A program made the position numbers and the translations under genes. DNA of 64,000 nucleotides from CALJTV01 sp036821185 (lineage in GTDB: Bacteria; Chloroflexota; Dehalococcoidia; GIF9; UBA5629), in NCBI GenBank assembly GCA_036821185.1, contig DAISKD010000003.1, positions 1-64,000 of the forward strand, written 5' to 3'. Below the pieces are notes generated by a model. It did no database searches. It had not been told where the DNA came from and worked only from the letters and a program-made list of their open reading frames with translations. Shown here one piece after another: positions 16,267 to 24,967 of the stretch (the first letter of the stretch is position 1; every line of letters begins with the position of its first letter).

Positions 16267-17127
16267 TTATATTATATTAAGGATGCGCTGGGCGTTTTTG
16301 TACAGCACCTTCTCGACAACCTCGGGCTTGTAGCCACCGCTTTCGAACTCGTCGAGCCAGCGCTTAGGCGGGATGTCGGGGTAGTCGGAGCCAAACATGA
16401 ACTTGTCCTGCAGCCTGCCGTTGATTTCCCTTTTTAGCGATTCCGGGAAATATTTTGGTGCCCAGCCGGAGAGGTCGGCGAAGACGTTTGCCTTATGGAG
16501 CAATATGGCTATCTGTTCCTCGTGCCAGGGCCAGGCGGGGTGGATCATAATGATGGTCAGCTGAGGGAAGTCGGCGGCGACATCATCTATATGTGGGATT
16601 GGCTTAGCATATTTCAGGTGGATGCCGTGACCCCCGGGTGAGCCGGCGCCGAAGCCGGTGAAGCCCGAGTGAAAGGCGACCGGTATCTTGAGTTCGACGC
16701 ACCTTTCGTACAGCGGGTAGAAGCGCCTGTCGTTGGGGAAAAAAGCCTGGGCCGGTGGCTGAAACTTGAGTCCCATCAGTCCCAGCTCCTTGACGCAGCG
16801 TTCCAGCTCTTTGATAGCGGCTTTGCCCTTCCAGGGGTCGATCATGGCCCAGCCCCCGATGAAAACATCGGGAAATTTTTTGATCAGACGCGCCACCTCA
16901 TCGTTGGTGTGCCTGGTGTCGGTGCCGCTTACCGATTCCGCATCCCAGCCGATAAGTAGTGCCTTGAGGTCGAGCCGACGGAACTCCTCTGCCATCTCCT
17001 CATCGGTGGTGACTTTAGGTTCGATCTTGTAGTAGCTGTAAAATGACTCGAGTGCCTCCTTGCCCCATATCGCCTCGCGGTCGAATGCCTTGGTGCTGGG
17101 GTGTACGTGGACGTCTATGGCTTTCAT
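16267..17127 (-). CDS. Amidohydrolase family 2 (ACMSD-like) TIM-barrel enzyme
   Basis: 286-residue metal-dependent hydrolase or decarboxylase. Metal-site motifs: DVHVHPS at the N terminus, AFHSGF (about residue 155), MIHPAWPW (about 204) and FGSDYPDIPP near the C terminus. The family includes ACMSD, salicylate-type decarboxylases and lactonases; the substrate cannot be told. ATG 17127 has GCAGGAGG upstream. The SRP RNA gene ends 22 bases before the start, so read-through from the strong SRP promoter may contribute to expression. Confidence 0.85.
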   Translation of the reverse strand: MKAIDVHVHPSTKAFDREAIWGKEALESFYSYYKIEPKVTTDEEMAEEFRRLDLKALLIGWDAESVSGTDTRHTNDEVARLIKKFPDVFIGGWAMIDPWKGKAAIKELERCVKELGLMGLKFQPPAQAFFPNDRRFYPLYERCVELKIPVAFHSGFTGFGAGSPGGHGIHLKYAKPIPHIDDVAADFPQLTIIMIHPAWPWHEEQIAILLHKANVFADLSGWAPKYFPESLKREINGRLQDKFMFGSDYPDIPPKRWLDEFESGGYKPEVVEKVLYKNAQRILNII

Positions 17128-17149
17128 TTTTGCCTCCTGCTCGCTAAGT

Positions 17150-17419
17150 GGGCCGTGCACCGGCTGTCGACACCGTGCCCCCAGCTTACCGGGGCGAGCT
17201 AGCTCCGACCAGGCGACCCTGCGGCACCCGGAGTGGGCTACTTACCGCTGCTTCCTCCCGGACCTGACGGGGTTCATAGCTCTCCGCCGCGCAGGACCCA
17301 GCCATCAACGCCGCTCTACCTCAGGCAGTCCCGAAGGTCAGAGCCTCGAGCCGGAGTTCGACCCCGCTATAGCGGCTCTCGGGTACAGGGCACCGCTAGT
17401 TCCCCGTCTAGCACGGCCC
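17150..17419 (-). ncRNA. ffs: Signal recognition particle RNA, large bacterial type
   Basis: 270-nt SRP RNA. The minus strand carries the S-domain core GTCAGGTCCGGGAGGAAGC (complement of 17247-17268 region), with a GGGA tetraloop that fits GNRA. The ends are fixed by a perfect 9-bp closing stem: GGGCCGTGC at 17411-17419 pairs with GCACGGCCC at 17150-17158. The length and the 5' extension show it keeps the Alu domain, unlike the short 4.5S form of proteobacteria. A promoter at 17426-17454 places transcription start exactly at 17419. Confidence 0.95.
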
Positions 17420-17425
17420 AGTTCA

Positions 17426-17454
17426 ATGGTACTATGGGGTGTGACAGTTTTCAA
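17426..17454 (-). promoter_or_regulatory. Promoter of the SRP RNA gene
   Basis: TTGAAA (17449-17454), 17-bp spacer, TACCAT (17426-17431), then 6 bases to the first base of the RNA. Confidence 0.75.
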
Positions 17455-17594
17455 GTGTCGTTGTTTTTGAGCTAGGGCTGACAAAGCGTTTTGGCTAAAA
17501 GCGCCTGTGCTATTGCACAAAGTTTGGCGGTTGCCAATGAGAAAGGTCCTTAGTGAAATAGGCGATAGTCAGCCGGTTGCCCGGTGGTCTGGAC

Positions 17595-18218
17595 TTACTG
17601 GTCTTTGTGTCTGGCTATCCAGAAGGTACCTGCCTCTCTTCTGGCTTCGGGTGGCAGGTGGCGGGTGGTCAGCCAGTGGGTGAAGCCGGCAAGACAGGGC
17701 AGGAGTACGGTGTAGAGTACTATGGTCAGTGATGGCTGCCCGAGAAGCCGGTTGGTAGTAAAGCAAATGAGCGGCAAAGGGACGAACAACGCCGCCCCAA
17801 CCCAGATGCTGTTGCGGGTGGTGAACAGCACTATGATACCAACCACAAAGGTAAACACCATCTGCCACGGCACCATGGCGAACATGACGCCGATAATCGT
17901 TGCCTCTCCGCGGCCGCCCCTGAAACTTAGAAACAGGGGCCAGTTATGTCCCGCCACGGCGGCAGCGCCGGCAAGACAGGTCACGACTTCGCTCGAGTGA
18001 AGGGCTTTTGCCAGCGTTACCGCTGCTGTACCTTTTGCCATGTCCAGTATGAGGGTGGTCAGCCCAGCCTTCAGTCCCACATGGCGGAATACGTTGAATG
18101 CCCCGACATTGCCGTCACCCACCTTGCGGATGTCTATGCCTTTTGCTCGGCTGATGAGGTAGGCGAAAGGGATAGACCCCAGCAGGTAAGCCAGCGCTAG
18201 ACTCAGCCCGGTATTCAC
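17595..18218 (-). CDS. plsY: Glycerol-3-phosphate acyltransferase PlsY
   Basis: 207-residue membrane enzyme that transfers acyl groups from acyl-phosphate to glycerol-3-phosphate, the first step in phospholipid synthesis. Motif 1 is GSIPFAYLISRAKGID followed by VGDGNVGAFNVFR; motif 2 is GHNWPLFLSFRGGRGEAT. Five or so hydrophobic segments. GTG 18218 has GGAGATCAG directly upstream. The canonical motifs contrast with the diverged paralogue at 5639-6364. Confidence 0.93.
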   Translation of the reverse strand: MNTGLSLALAYLLGSIPFAYLISRAKGIDIRKVGDGNVGAFNVFRHVGLKAGLTTLILDMAKGTAAVTLAKALHSSEVVTCLAGAAAVAGHNWPLFLSFRGGRGEATIIGVMFAMVPWQMVFTFVVGIIVLFTTRNSIWVGAALFVPLPLICFTTNRLLGQPSLTIVLYTVLLPCLAGFTHWLTTRHLPPEARREAGTFWIARHKDQ

Positions 18219-18277
18219 CTGATCTCCAAGCCTGTTTGCTTTGCCGGTACTGTTACCAAGGACTTCAGGAGCATGTT

Positions 18278-19009
18278 TTACCAGCCGTGACTGAGGCGTA
18301 GTATGAGGGAAAGTGGAAGTCCGTGCTCCGCCATCTTTCTCTGTGTGGCGGAGATATCGTATTCCACCCGATAATGGGACACGACCTGCTCTTCGCTATC
18401 ATAGATAGCATAGGCAGCCCTGGGGTCGCCGTCTCTGGGCTGGCCCACACCGCCGGGGTTTAGGATAAGCCGGTTCTTGCCCAGTTCTATCCTCATGCCG
18501 TGGGCAAGCACCCTGTAAGCCATGCCGTGCTCTATTTGTTCGAAGACAAGCGGCACATGGGAGTGGCCTATGAGGCAGTATGTGGTGGTGAAATAGTCCA
18601 GATTTTCTATCGCCAGTTCTACGGAGAGGAGATATTCCCAGATTGGCTCGCGGGGACTGCCGTGGGCCAGGGTGAAGTCGTCCTGAACAATGGTGAGCGG
18701 AAGCGCCGTAAGGTAAGCGATGTCATCACCGGTGAGCTGTTTGGCTGTCCACTGGCAGGCCTGGGCGGCCGCCGGGTTGAAGTCGGACGTGTCCATATTA
18801 CCGATGGCTGCCCAGTCGTGGTTGCCGGCTACGCACAGGTGTTTAAAACTGCGGAGAAGCTCGATGCACTGGTGGGGCTCGGGACCATAGCCTACGATAT
18901 CGCCCAAGCACCAGATTTCATCGAAACCACCTTGTTTTGTGGCGTCATCGAGGACTGCCTGAAAGGCGGTCAGGTTGCCGTGGATGTCGGCGAGGATGGC
19001 ATAGCGCAT
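18278..19009 (-). CDS. Calcineurin-like metallophosphoesterase (YfcE/MJ0936 type)
   Basis: 243-residue dinuclear-metal phosphoesterase. All metal-site motifs are present: LADIHGN (N terminus), GDIVGYGP, GNHDWA, AHGSP and GHSHVP. Members cleave phosphodiesters or phosphoprotein, with 2'-3' cyclic nucleotides often proposed; the true substrate is unknown. It starts at ATG 19009, 48 bases after the SDR gene stop on the same strand, and the plsY gene follows 59 bases later. Confidence 0.88.
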   Translation of the reverse strand: MRYAILADIHGNLTAFQAVLDDATKQGGFDEIWCLGDIVGYGPEPHQCIELLRSFKHLCVAGNHDWAAIGNMDTSDFNPAAAQACQWTAKQLTGDDIAYLTALPLTIVQDDFTLAHGSPREPIWEYLLSVELAIENLDYFTTTYCLIGHSHVPLVFEQIEHGMAYRVLAHGMRIELGKNRLILNPGGVGQPRDGDPRAAYAIYDSEEQVVSHYRVEYDISATQRKMAEHGLPLSLILRLSHGW

Positions 19010-19057
19010 AATGTGCGAAAGTTTCTCCGCAGAACGGTTTTGTCAGCGCCTGGTGTC

Positions 19058-19816
19058 TTAACCGTGCGCCATCAGTCCCCCGGTGATATAGAAGGTGGAA
19101 CCGGTGACGAAGCTGGAGGCGTCGGATGCCAGATAGACCAGAGCGGCAGCAAAGTCTTCAGGTCCAGCCAGGCGCTTCAGCGGTGCATAGCGCACCAGAT
19201 TCTGGTGCCACTCTTCCTTGCTGACCTCAGCGCTGTCTTCCATCCAACCGAGGGCGATGGCATTTACCCGCACGTTGCTTCTCGCCCATTCCAGGGCCAC
19301 AGCCCTGGTGAACTGTACCACCGCTCCTTTGGCGGCACAATAGGCGCTGCCGTTGGGTAGTCCCCTTTCGGCAAGGCCAGAGGTGATATTTATCACCTTG
19401 CCTTCCTTTCTCTCCAGCATATGTCTGCCTACCGCCTGGGTGCTGAGGAAGACCGGAGTTATGTTGGCTTCCAGCGCCTTAGTCCACTCCACGGCGCTGA
19501 TCTCAGGAAGCGGCTTAGCCAGGAAGAGGTTGAAACTGTTGACCAGTATGTCAATCTTCTGCCACTTTTTCAGCACCGACTGCACCATCTTTGACACTTC
19601 CCCGGGGCTGGTGGGGTCAGTGGTGACCGCCAGTGCCTGCTTGCCCAGCTTTTCCACAGCCTGGACTGCTGCTGTCATTTCATCTTTGTCCTTGCCGAAG
19701 ACGGCCACGCTGGCACCTGCCTCTGCCAGATATGAGGCGATCTCCTTTTGCCAGCTCTGTCCCAGTCCGCCGACCACTGCCACCTTATCTTTAAGGCTCA
19801 TTCCTTTGGGCAGCAT
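19058..19816 (-). CDS. Short-chain dehydrogenase/reductase (first of three)
   Basis: 252-residue SDR. The active-site pair is clear (ITSGLAERG for Ser, YCAAK for Tyr and Lys), but the cofactor loop reads VGGLGQSWQ rather than TG-x3-G-x-G, as seen in enoyl-ACP-reductase-like or divergent SDRs. The C terminus has SSFVTGSTFYITGG. ATG 19816 has a GGAG site; it starts 1 base after the next SDR gene stops, so the three SDR genes form one transcription unit. Substrate unknown. Confidence 0.85.
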   Translation of the reverse strand: MLPKGMSLKDKVAVVGGLGQSWQKEIASYLAEAGASVAVFGKDKDEMTAAVQAVEKLGKQALAVTTDPTSPGEVSKMVQSVLKKWQKIDILVNSFNLFLAKPLPEISAVEWTKALEANITPVFLSTQAVGRHMLERKEGKVINITSGLAERGLPNGSAYCAAKGAVVQFTRAVALEWARSNVRVNAIALGWMEDSAEVSKEEWHQNLVRYAPLKRLAGPEDFAAALVYLASDASSFVTGSTFYITGGLMAHG

Positions 19817-19817
19817 G

Positions 19818-20624
19818 TTATTTCTCCTTTAACGGGACTATAGGGATGTAGTTTATCGGCGCATAGCCGCTAAATAGGGCACCGCCGTCGATGGAGAACA
19901 CCTCACCGGTGGCGTAATCGGAGGCATCCGAGGCAAGGTAGACAACCAGGGCGCCTATCTCTGGCGGTTGCCCCACGCGCCCCATGGGGATGAAGCGGGC
20001 TGAAGTCTCGTAACGTTCCTTGGGACCGATGGTCTCGAAGAGCCCGGGGGCGATGGCATTGACCCTGATGTTGTATTCAGCCAGAGTAAGCGCCATCGAC
20101 ATGGTAAGCAGTATCACCCCGGCTTTAGCCGTGTTGTACATGAAGTTGCCTTTCAAGCCCCTCATACCGAAGCCGGAGGCGACGTTGATTATCTTGCCGT
20201 AATGCCTGTCGATCATGTGTTTAACCACTGCCCTCGAGCAGTAAAAGGCACCGCTCAAGTTAGTGTCTATGCCGCGATGCCAGTCGAAATCGGTTATCTC
20301 CCAGAAGGGCTTGGGTATCTCCCCGCGGACGATGCCGGCGCAGTTCACCAGTATGTCCACCTTGCCCCACTGATTGATAGCCCTGGACATCATGTCATTG
20401 ACTTCTTCCGGCTTGGTGATATCTGCGGGGAAGAAGACCGCTTTCCTTCCTGTAGTCTGTCTAACACTGGCGGCCGTGGCTTCGCCGGCATCGACACGAT
20501 AATCGGTGACCACGATGTCGGCACCGGCCTCAGCCAGCGCCAGACAGATGGCAGTGCCCAAACCACCGCCACCGCCGGTGACCACAGCCACCCTTCCTTC
20601 GAGGTTAAATTTTTTTTCCAGCAT
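19818..20624 (-). CDS. Short-chain dehydrogenase/reductase (second of three)
   Basis: 268-residue SDR with VTGGGGGLGTAI cofactor loop, NCAGIV, NVASGFGMRG and catalytic YNTAK, ending in SIDGGALFSGY. The start is taken at ATG 20624 (GGGGAG upstream); a TTG at 20651 would overlap the preceding SDR stop. An acidic residue after the second strand (VTDYRVD) suggests NAD(H) preference. The tandem arrangement suggests successive oxidations or epimerisations in one pathway. Confidence 0.87.
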   Translation of the reverse strand: MLEKKFNLEGRVAVVTGGGGGLGTAICLALAEAGADIVVTDYRVDAGEATAASVRQTTGRKAVFFPADITKPEEVNDMMSRAINQWGKVDILVNCAGIVRGEIPKPFWEITDFDWHRGIDTNLSGAFYCSRAVVKHMIDRHYGKIINVASGFGMRGLKGNFMYNTAKAGVILLTMSMALTLAEYNIRVNAIAPGLFETIGPKERYETSARFIPMGRVGQPPEIGALVVYLASDASDYATGEVFSIDGGALFSGYAPINYIPIVPLKEK

Positions 20625-20651
20625 TAGCGTAAATCTCCCCTTCGTTGGCAA

Positions 20652-21446
20652 CTACTCAACAGGTCCCACGGAGCTGCCGGTGCTGAGACCTACGAGCTCT
20701 CCGCCATCTATTACGATGACAGCGCCATGGATATATTTGGCCAGGTCGGAAGCCAGGAAGAGGACGAGGGCAGCTACATCCTCTGGCTGTCCTATGCGGA
20801 GGGCGGGCACGCCTGCGGCTGCAGCCCGCTGTTCAGCGGCTTTCCACAATGCCTCGCTCAGCCTGGTCTTGATCAACCCCGGAGCTATGGCATTTACCCT
20901 GATGCCCCATGGTCCCCATTCCCGTGCCATGACCTGAGTGAGCATGATGTAGGCGGCCTTGGTGACGCTGTAGATATTCAGCGCTCCGGGTCGGAGTCCT
21001 GCCACTGAGGCGGTGTTGATCATGACGCCGCCGCCCTGCTCTTTCATTACCCTGGCCACAAGCTGGGCAAGGCAAAACGGTCCCTTCACGTTCACATTGA
21101 AAGTGGTATCCCATGCCCACTCCTCGGCATCTATCAGGGGACCCATATAGGGGTTTGTACCTGCGTTGTTGAACAGGATATCGATGCGCCCGAACTCCTT
21201 GACTACCGTGTCCACCAGGCTCTTGGAGTCCTCGATTTTGGCCACGTGTGAGGCTATCGCCAGGCTCCTCACCCCTTTGGCTCGTATTTTTTCAGCAACC
21301 TTTTCCAGGTCGGGCAACTTGCGGCTGGCAACCACTACATCGGCGCCAGCGTCAGCGAATGCGTATGCGGTGGCTTCGCCGATACCGCGGCTGGCACCGC
21401 TTATCAAGGCCACCTTCCCTTTCAGTGATATTTTGGTCAGGTCCAT
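20652..21446 (-). CDS. Short-chain dehydrogenase/reductase (third of three)
   Basis: 264-residue SDR, the first gene of the operon. ISGASRGIGEA is the cofactor loop; NNAGTNPYMG, NTASVAGLRPG and YSVTK give the active site. VVASRK after the second strand hints at NADP(H). ATG 21446 has AAAGGGGGG upstream, so the longer start at 21476 was rejected. It shares only family-level similarity with the other two, so they are not recent duplicates. Confidence 0.88.
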   Translation of the reverse strand: MDLTKISLKGKVALISGASRGIGEATAYAFADAGADVVVASRKLPDLEKVAEKIRAKGVRSLAIASHVAKIEDSKSLVDTVVKEFGRIDILFNNAGTNPYMGPLIDAEEWAWDTTFNVNVKGPFCLAQLVARVMKEQGGGVMINTASVAGLRPGALNIYSVTKAAYIMLTQVMAREWGPWGIRVNAIAPGLIKTRLSEALWKAAEQRAAAAGVPALRIGQPEDVAALVLFLASDLAKYIHGAVIVIDGGELVGLSTGSSVGPVE

Positions 21447-21593
21447 GATCCCCCCTTTCAACAAATTTTTAACCACAAAGTATCATTTACTGTTACCAGA
21501 GGTCAAGCATTGCCGCTATCTACCGGTCACGGTGTATAAAATTTTGCTGCATATGTCTCCCGGCCTGCAGTGACGGGGTATGATCGGGAAACC

Positions 21594-22706
21594 CTATGCT
21601 GTGACCTTTTTCGAGGCCTCTTTCAGGACGGTCTCCGCCTCTTTGACGATTTGTTGTACCAGGTCGCTCACTTTGGGTAGGTCGCTTATTCGCTGGGCTA
21701 CTTCCCCGGCGGCCATCATCGCCTTTTCCTTGTTCCCTTCATAGGTGGCCCTGATGGACTCACGTTCGAAATCAATCAGCGATGTGTCGATGGTGGAATA
21801 ATCATCAGGGGTTCCCAGGAAAACGCCAGGAGACTTCTGGAGCGTGTTTCTGGCATGTTCGATGCTCCGTGGGTTCTTTATCCAGCGGGCTGGTCCCACG
21901 AAACCCCTAGCTACCAGCGTCCCCCGGTCCTCGGCGGCCACCACAGCCTCCTTCCACAATGGCGGGAAGTCGCTTTCCTGCGTTGCCAAAAAGCGGGTTC
22001 CTATCTGGACTCCATCGGCCCCGAGGATCAGTGCTGCTGCCAGGGTTCGGCCATCGCAGAAGCCACCAGCGCCGACGACCAGGGTCTTATCATCCGAGAC
22101 GGCGTCGACGACGGCAGGCAGCAGGACCATGGTGTGGACGGGCTCCCAGGCGATGTGGAAACCACCTTCGTGTCCCGAGGCAACTATCACGTCAACGCCG
22201 GCCCGCTTACAGCGCTGGGCGGCTCTTACCGATGGGACCACGTGTATCCAGGTAAACCCAGCGCCCTTTATTTTCTCGCCCCAGGGCATGGGATCACCGG
22301 CGGAGGTAAAGATCACCTTGAAGCAGTCCCTTATCTCCGGATTTTCCTGGCGCACCTTGATGGCCCTATCGATGAGCACTTGCGAAGCCTGAATGACCTC
22401 AGCCGAGACCATAACGTTGATGCCGAAGACACCCTTCTTGTCCTTCACCAGCCTGTAGGTGCGTTTGAGCACTTTCTCCAGCACAGTTGCCATGTCGTCA
22501 TTGAAGTCAGCTTCAGCAGTCTCCACAAAGGCCTTGTAGATTACTGGCTGACGCTCCTTTTCCCACAGTCCACTGGTAGACAGAAGACCAAGTACGCCGG
22601 CATTGGCTGCGGCAACGCAGAGGTTATTGTTGCTAAAGGGTCCCATTCCAGCCTGTATAATGGGATATTTGATTCCAAGCAGGTCGCAAAGTCTCGATTT
22701 GATCAT
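21594..22706 (-). CDS. Nitronate monooxygenase-family flavoprotein
   Basis: 370-residue FMN TIM-barrel protein: GIKYPIIQAGMGPFSNNN, ANAGVLGLLS, ASGHEGGFHI and VVGAGGFCDGRT match the NMO/FabK family, longer than its relative at 11678-12685 by an insertion after LSTSGLWEKERQ. It probably reduces or oxidises a small organic substrate with FMN. A strong promoter (22736-22765) drives it alone, and the SDR operon follows on the same strand 147 bases downstream, which may link them functionally. Confidence 0.82.
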   Translation of the reverse strand: MIKSRLCDLLGIKYPIIQAGMGPFSNNNLCVAAANAGVLGLLSTSGLWEKERQPVIYKAFVETAEADFNDDMATVLEKVLKRTYRLVKDKKGVFGINVMVSAEVIQASQVLIDRAIKVRQENPEIRDCFKVIFTSAGDPMPWGEKIKGAGFTWIHVVPSVRAAQRCKRAGVDVIVASGHEGGFHIAWEPVHTMVLLPAVVDAVSDDKTLVVGAGGFCDGRTLAAALILGADGVQIGTRFLATQESDFPPLWKEAVVAAEDRGTLVARGFVGPARWIKNPRSIEHARNTLQKSPGVFLGTPDDYSTIDTSLIDFERESIRATYEGNKEKAMMAAGEVAQRISDLPKVSDLVQQIVKEAETVLKEASKKVTA

Positions 22707-22735
22707 AGGTGCACCCCCAATTTTTATTAGGTGGT

Positions 22736-22765
22736 ATTATAGGTCACGGCATTATCTTCAGTCAA
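22736..22765 (-). promoter_or_regulatory. Promoter of the NMO-family gene
   Basis: TTGACT (22760-22765), 18-bp spacer, TATAAT (22736-22741); GGGGGT serves as ribosome site before ATG 22706. Confidence 0.65.
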
Positions 22766-22880
22766 AGAAGGGCCGCTGTTTGCCCTGCGGCGGGAAACCA
22801 CGTAAAATTTGCTTCTACAGCAGGCGTAATCTTGGTGGGGTATAGATGATGCTGACACGATTAACATAGAAAGGAGCGCT

Positions 22881-23933
22881 GTGAGAAAGGTAAGACTGGG
22901 GAGGACTGGACTGATGGTTGCCCAGCTTGGTTTCGGTGGCATCCCGATTCAAAGGTTGACCGAGGATGAAGCAGTGACGGTGGTCAAGAGGTGCCTTGAC
23001 CTTGGTGTCGACTTTCTGGACACTGCCAATGGTTATACCACCAGCGAGGAGCGCATCGGCAAGGCGATTGCAGGACGGAGGGAAAGCGTTGTCATAGCCA
23101 CTAAGTCGCTATCCCGGAAACCTGAAGGGGTGGAGAAGCATCTCAAGTTGAGCCTGGAGCGGCTCAATGTGGAATACATAGACCTTTACCAGTTCCACGG
23201 TGTGAGCGATGACAACGCCCTGGCGACCGTGCTTGCCCCCGACGGACCGATTTCTGTAGTAGAGAAGGCTAAAGAGGCGGGGCTGGTGAAGCACATCGGC
23301 ATAACCTCCCATCAGATAGATGTCGCCAAGAAGGCGGTGATGACAGGGCGTTTCGAGACCATCATGTTCCCCTTCAACTTCGTTGCCTCTGAGGCTGCCG
23401 ATGAGCTCCTGCCGTTGTGTAGAAGATATGACGTGGGCTTCATAGCGATGAAGCCGCTGGCGGGAGGCATGATACCCAATGTCAGGGTGGCTATAAAGTA
23501 CCTTTTGCAGTTCCCGGATGTGGTGATACTCGTGGGAATAGAAAAAACAGCGGAGGTCGAAGAGATCATCCAGCTGGTGGCAGGTCCTGCGCAGATGACG
23601 GCGGCGGAACTGGAAGAGATGCACCGGCTGAAGCGGGAGCTTGGCAGCAGGTTCTGCCATCGCTGTGATTATTGCCAACCGTGCAAGGAGGGCATAGCTA
23701 TTTCTACTGTTTTAGCCTTCCCCAGCCTGATGAGGCGCTCACGTCCCGAGTATATTTTTGGCGGTCCGTGGGCGCAGGCTGTGGAAAAGGCTGCTGGTTG
23801 TACCCAATGCGGCGAATGCGAGCAGAGGTGTCCTTACCAGCTCCCCATCCGTGAGATGATAGCTGAGTATGTGCGTAGTTTTCGCAAAGCCAAGGAGGAA
23901 TACCTGAGGCAGAAATCACCTTCGACGGGCTAG
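22881..23933 (+). CDS. Aldo/keto reductase with C-terminal 4Fe-4S motifs
   Basis: 350 residues. The AKR barrel has the catalytic tetrad Asp47, Tyr52, Lys75 and His106 (DFLDTANGY, IATKS, YQFHG). After about residue 255 two Cys groups appear, CHRCDYCQPC and CTQCGECEQRCP, of which the second is a typical 4Fe-4S motif. Such AKR-ferredoxin fusions are common in anaerobes and may couple aldehyde or ketone reduction to ferredoxin. GTG 22881 has AAGGAG. It is divergent from the NMO gene. Confidence 0.9.
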   Translation: MRKVRLGRTGLMVAQLGFGGIPIQRLTEDEAVTVVKRCLDLGVDFLDTANGYTTSEERIGKAIAGRRESVVIATKSLSRKPEGVEKHLKLSLERLNVEYIDLYQFHGVSDDNALATVLAPDGPISVVEKAKEAGLVKHIGITSHQIDVAKKAVMTGRFETIMFPFNFVASEAADELLPLCRRYDVGFIAMKPLAGGMIPNVRVAIKYLLQFPDVVILVGIEKTAEVEEIIQLVAGPAQMTAAELEEMHRLKRELGSRFCHRCDYCQPCKEGIAISTVLAFPSLMRRSRPEYIFGGPWAQAVEKAAGCTQCGECEQRCPYQLPIREMIAEYVRSFRKAKEEYLRQKSPSTG

Positions 23934-23968
23934 TGGGTGCGAAATTATTGTCTGGTACGATTTTTTAA

Positions 23969-24415
23969 TTAGGTGCTGCTTACCTGTTGTCTGGTGTTCG
24001 CTTCGATGTCCATGAGGACTGAGCAGATGTCGGCAAAAGCCAGTGCCAGTAGTCCGTAGACCACAGAAACTATGATGCCTCCGACGGCGATAGCTATCGC
24101 CTCGGTGCTGACCATGGTCATTTGCGGCAGATTCTGCTCTAAGAAGGCGGTGCCTGCCGTCATCAGAATACCGGCGGCGATCGATAGCAGGCTGCCTCCA
24201 ACGAGGAGCGTCCAGCCGAGGATGCGGAATATAGTAGCTACAGCCCTGAGCGCTCCATATTTGCGAGAAAATTTGATTTCTTTCTCTGGTGGTGTTGGTG
24301 CTGGTGGGGGACTTGGAGGTGGTGGCATAACTAATTTTACGCCGCAGTTGGTGCAGAACTTCATGCCCAGACTAGGAGCACCACAGTAGGGGCAGGTGGT
24401 GATTTGAGTCGTCAT
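23969..24415 (-). CDS. Zinc-ribbon membrane protein (downstream copy)
   Basis: 148 residues: one zinc ribbon (Cys8, 11, 21, 24), a Pro-rich linker, then two hydrophobic segments (about 60-90 and 100-130). The topology puts the ribbon in the cytoplasm. ATG 24415 is preferred (AAGGTGA upstream); a GTG at 24427 is possible. The gene follows another zinc-ribbon membrane gene with almost no gap, so the two products may form one membrane complex. Function unknown. Confidence 0.7.
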   Translation of the reverse strand: MTTQITTCPYCGAPSLGMKFCTNCGVKLVMPPPPSPPPAPTPPEKEIKFSRKYGALRAVATIFRILGWTLLVGGSLLSIAAGILMTAGTAFLEQNLPQMTMVSTEAIAIAVGGIIVSVVYGLLALAFADICSVLMDIEANTRQQVSST

Positions 24416-24428
24416 TTTGCCTGTCACC

Positions 24429-24824
24429 TTATGGGCTGAGTGGGAGCTGCCAGCTCCAGCCGTACACCCCTATGGTCACCAGCATGACTATAAGATAGAT
24501 TACGGCACCGATGAGCAAGGAGAAAAGCATCATGCGCCACCATAAGCCCCAGGCCAGCCCCCAGGTCGGCTTAACAGCCACCTGTTCCTGCTTAACGGCA
24601 GGCCTGGCTTCGGTGCCGGGTGAGGGAGGTGCTGCTGATGGACCGACCAACCGCGCCCCGCAGTTACTGCAGAACTGCTGGTCGGGCTGATTTTGGGCGC
24701 CACAGGCGGGACAAAAAATCTTCTGTGGTGCTTGGATGGTCAGCCTTGCCCCACAGTGCCCGCAGAACTTCTTTCCTGTAGGGGTGTCCTGTCCGCAGTT
24801 GGGACACTTTACCTTTTCTTCCAT
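24429..24824 (-). CDS. Double zinc-ribbon membrane protein
   Basis: 131 residues with two zinc ribbons (Cys7, 10, 21, 24 and Cys38, 41, 52, 55), a Pro/Ala linker and one strong membrane helix near residues 92-115 followed by a short Trp-rich tail. The same layout opens the zinc-ribbon/FN3 protein at 7606-9273, so this is a recurring domain plan here. A consensus promoter (24854-24882) lies upstream with a leader of about 25 bases. Function unknown. Confidence 0.75.
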   Translation of the reverse strand: MEEKVKCPNCGQDTPTGKKFCGHCGARLTIQAPQKIFCPACGAQNQPDQQFCSNCGARLVGPSAAPPSPGTEARPAVKQEQVAVKPTWGLAWGLWWRMMLFSLLIGAVIYLIVMLVTIGVYGWSWQLPLSP

Positions 24825-24853
24825 TTACCGTCTCCTCACTGCTGTTTGATTGC

Positions 24854-24882
24854 ATTATATAACTTGTGGTCGTCATATGCAA
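24854..24882 (-). promoter_or_regulatory. Promoter of the zinc-ribbon pair
   Basis: TTGCAT (24877-24882), 17-bp spacer, TATAAT (24854-24859). Confidence 0.65.
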
Positions 24883-24933
24883 TACCCCTATATGTTGGTT
24901 TTTGCAACTTTTGTAATTTTTACTGGTGGTAGG

Positions 24934-24960
24934 TTGAAAATCTGGCGTGTATGTTATAAT
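24934..24960 (+). promoter_or_regulatory. Promoter of thiL, giving a leaderless message
   Basis: TTGAAA (24934-24939), 15-bp spacer, perfect TATAAT (24955-24960). Transcription would start at about 24966-24968, that is at the GTG start codon. Confidence 0.6.
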
Positions 24961-24967
24961 CCACGAT

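Noticed and set aside
17150..17475. Coding frames across the SRP RNA region
   Set aside because: The closing stem, S-domain core and promoter identify an RNA gene; the frames are chance.
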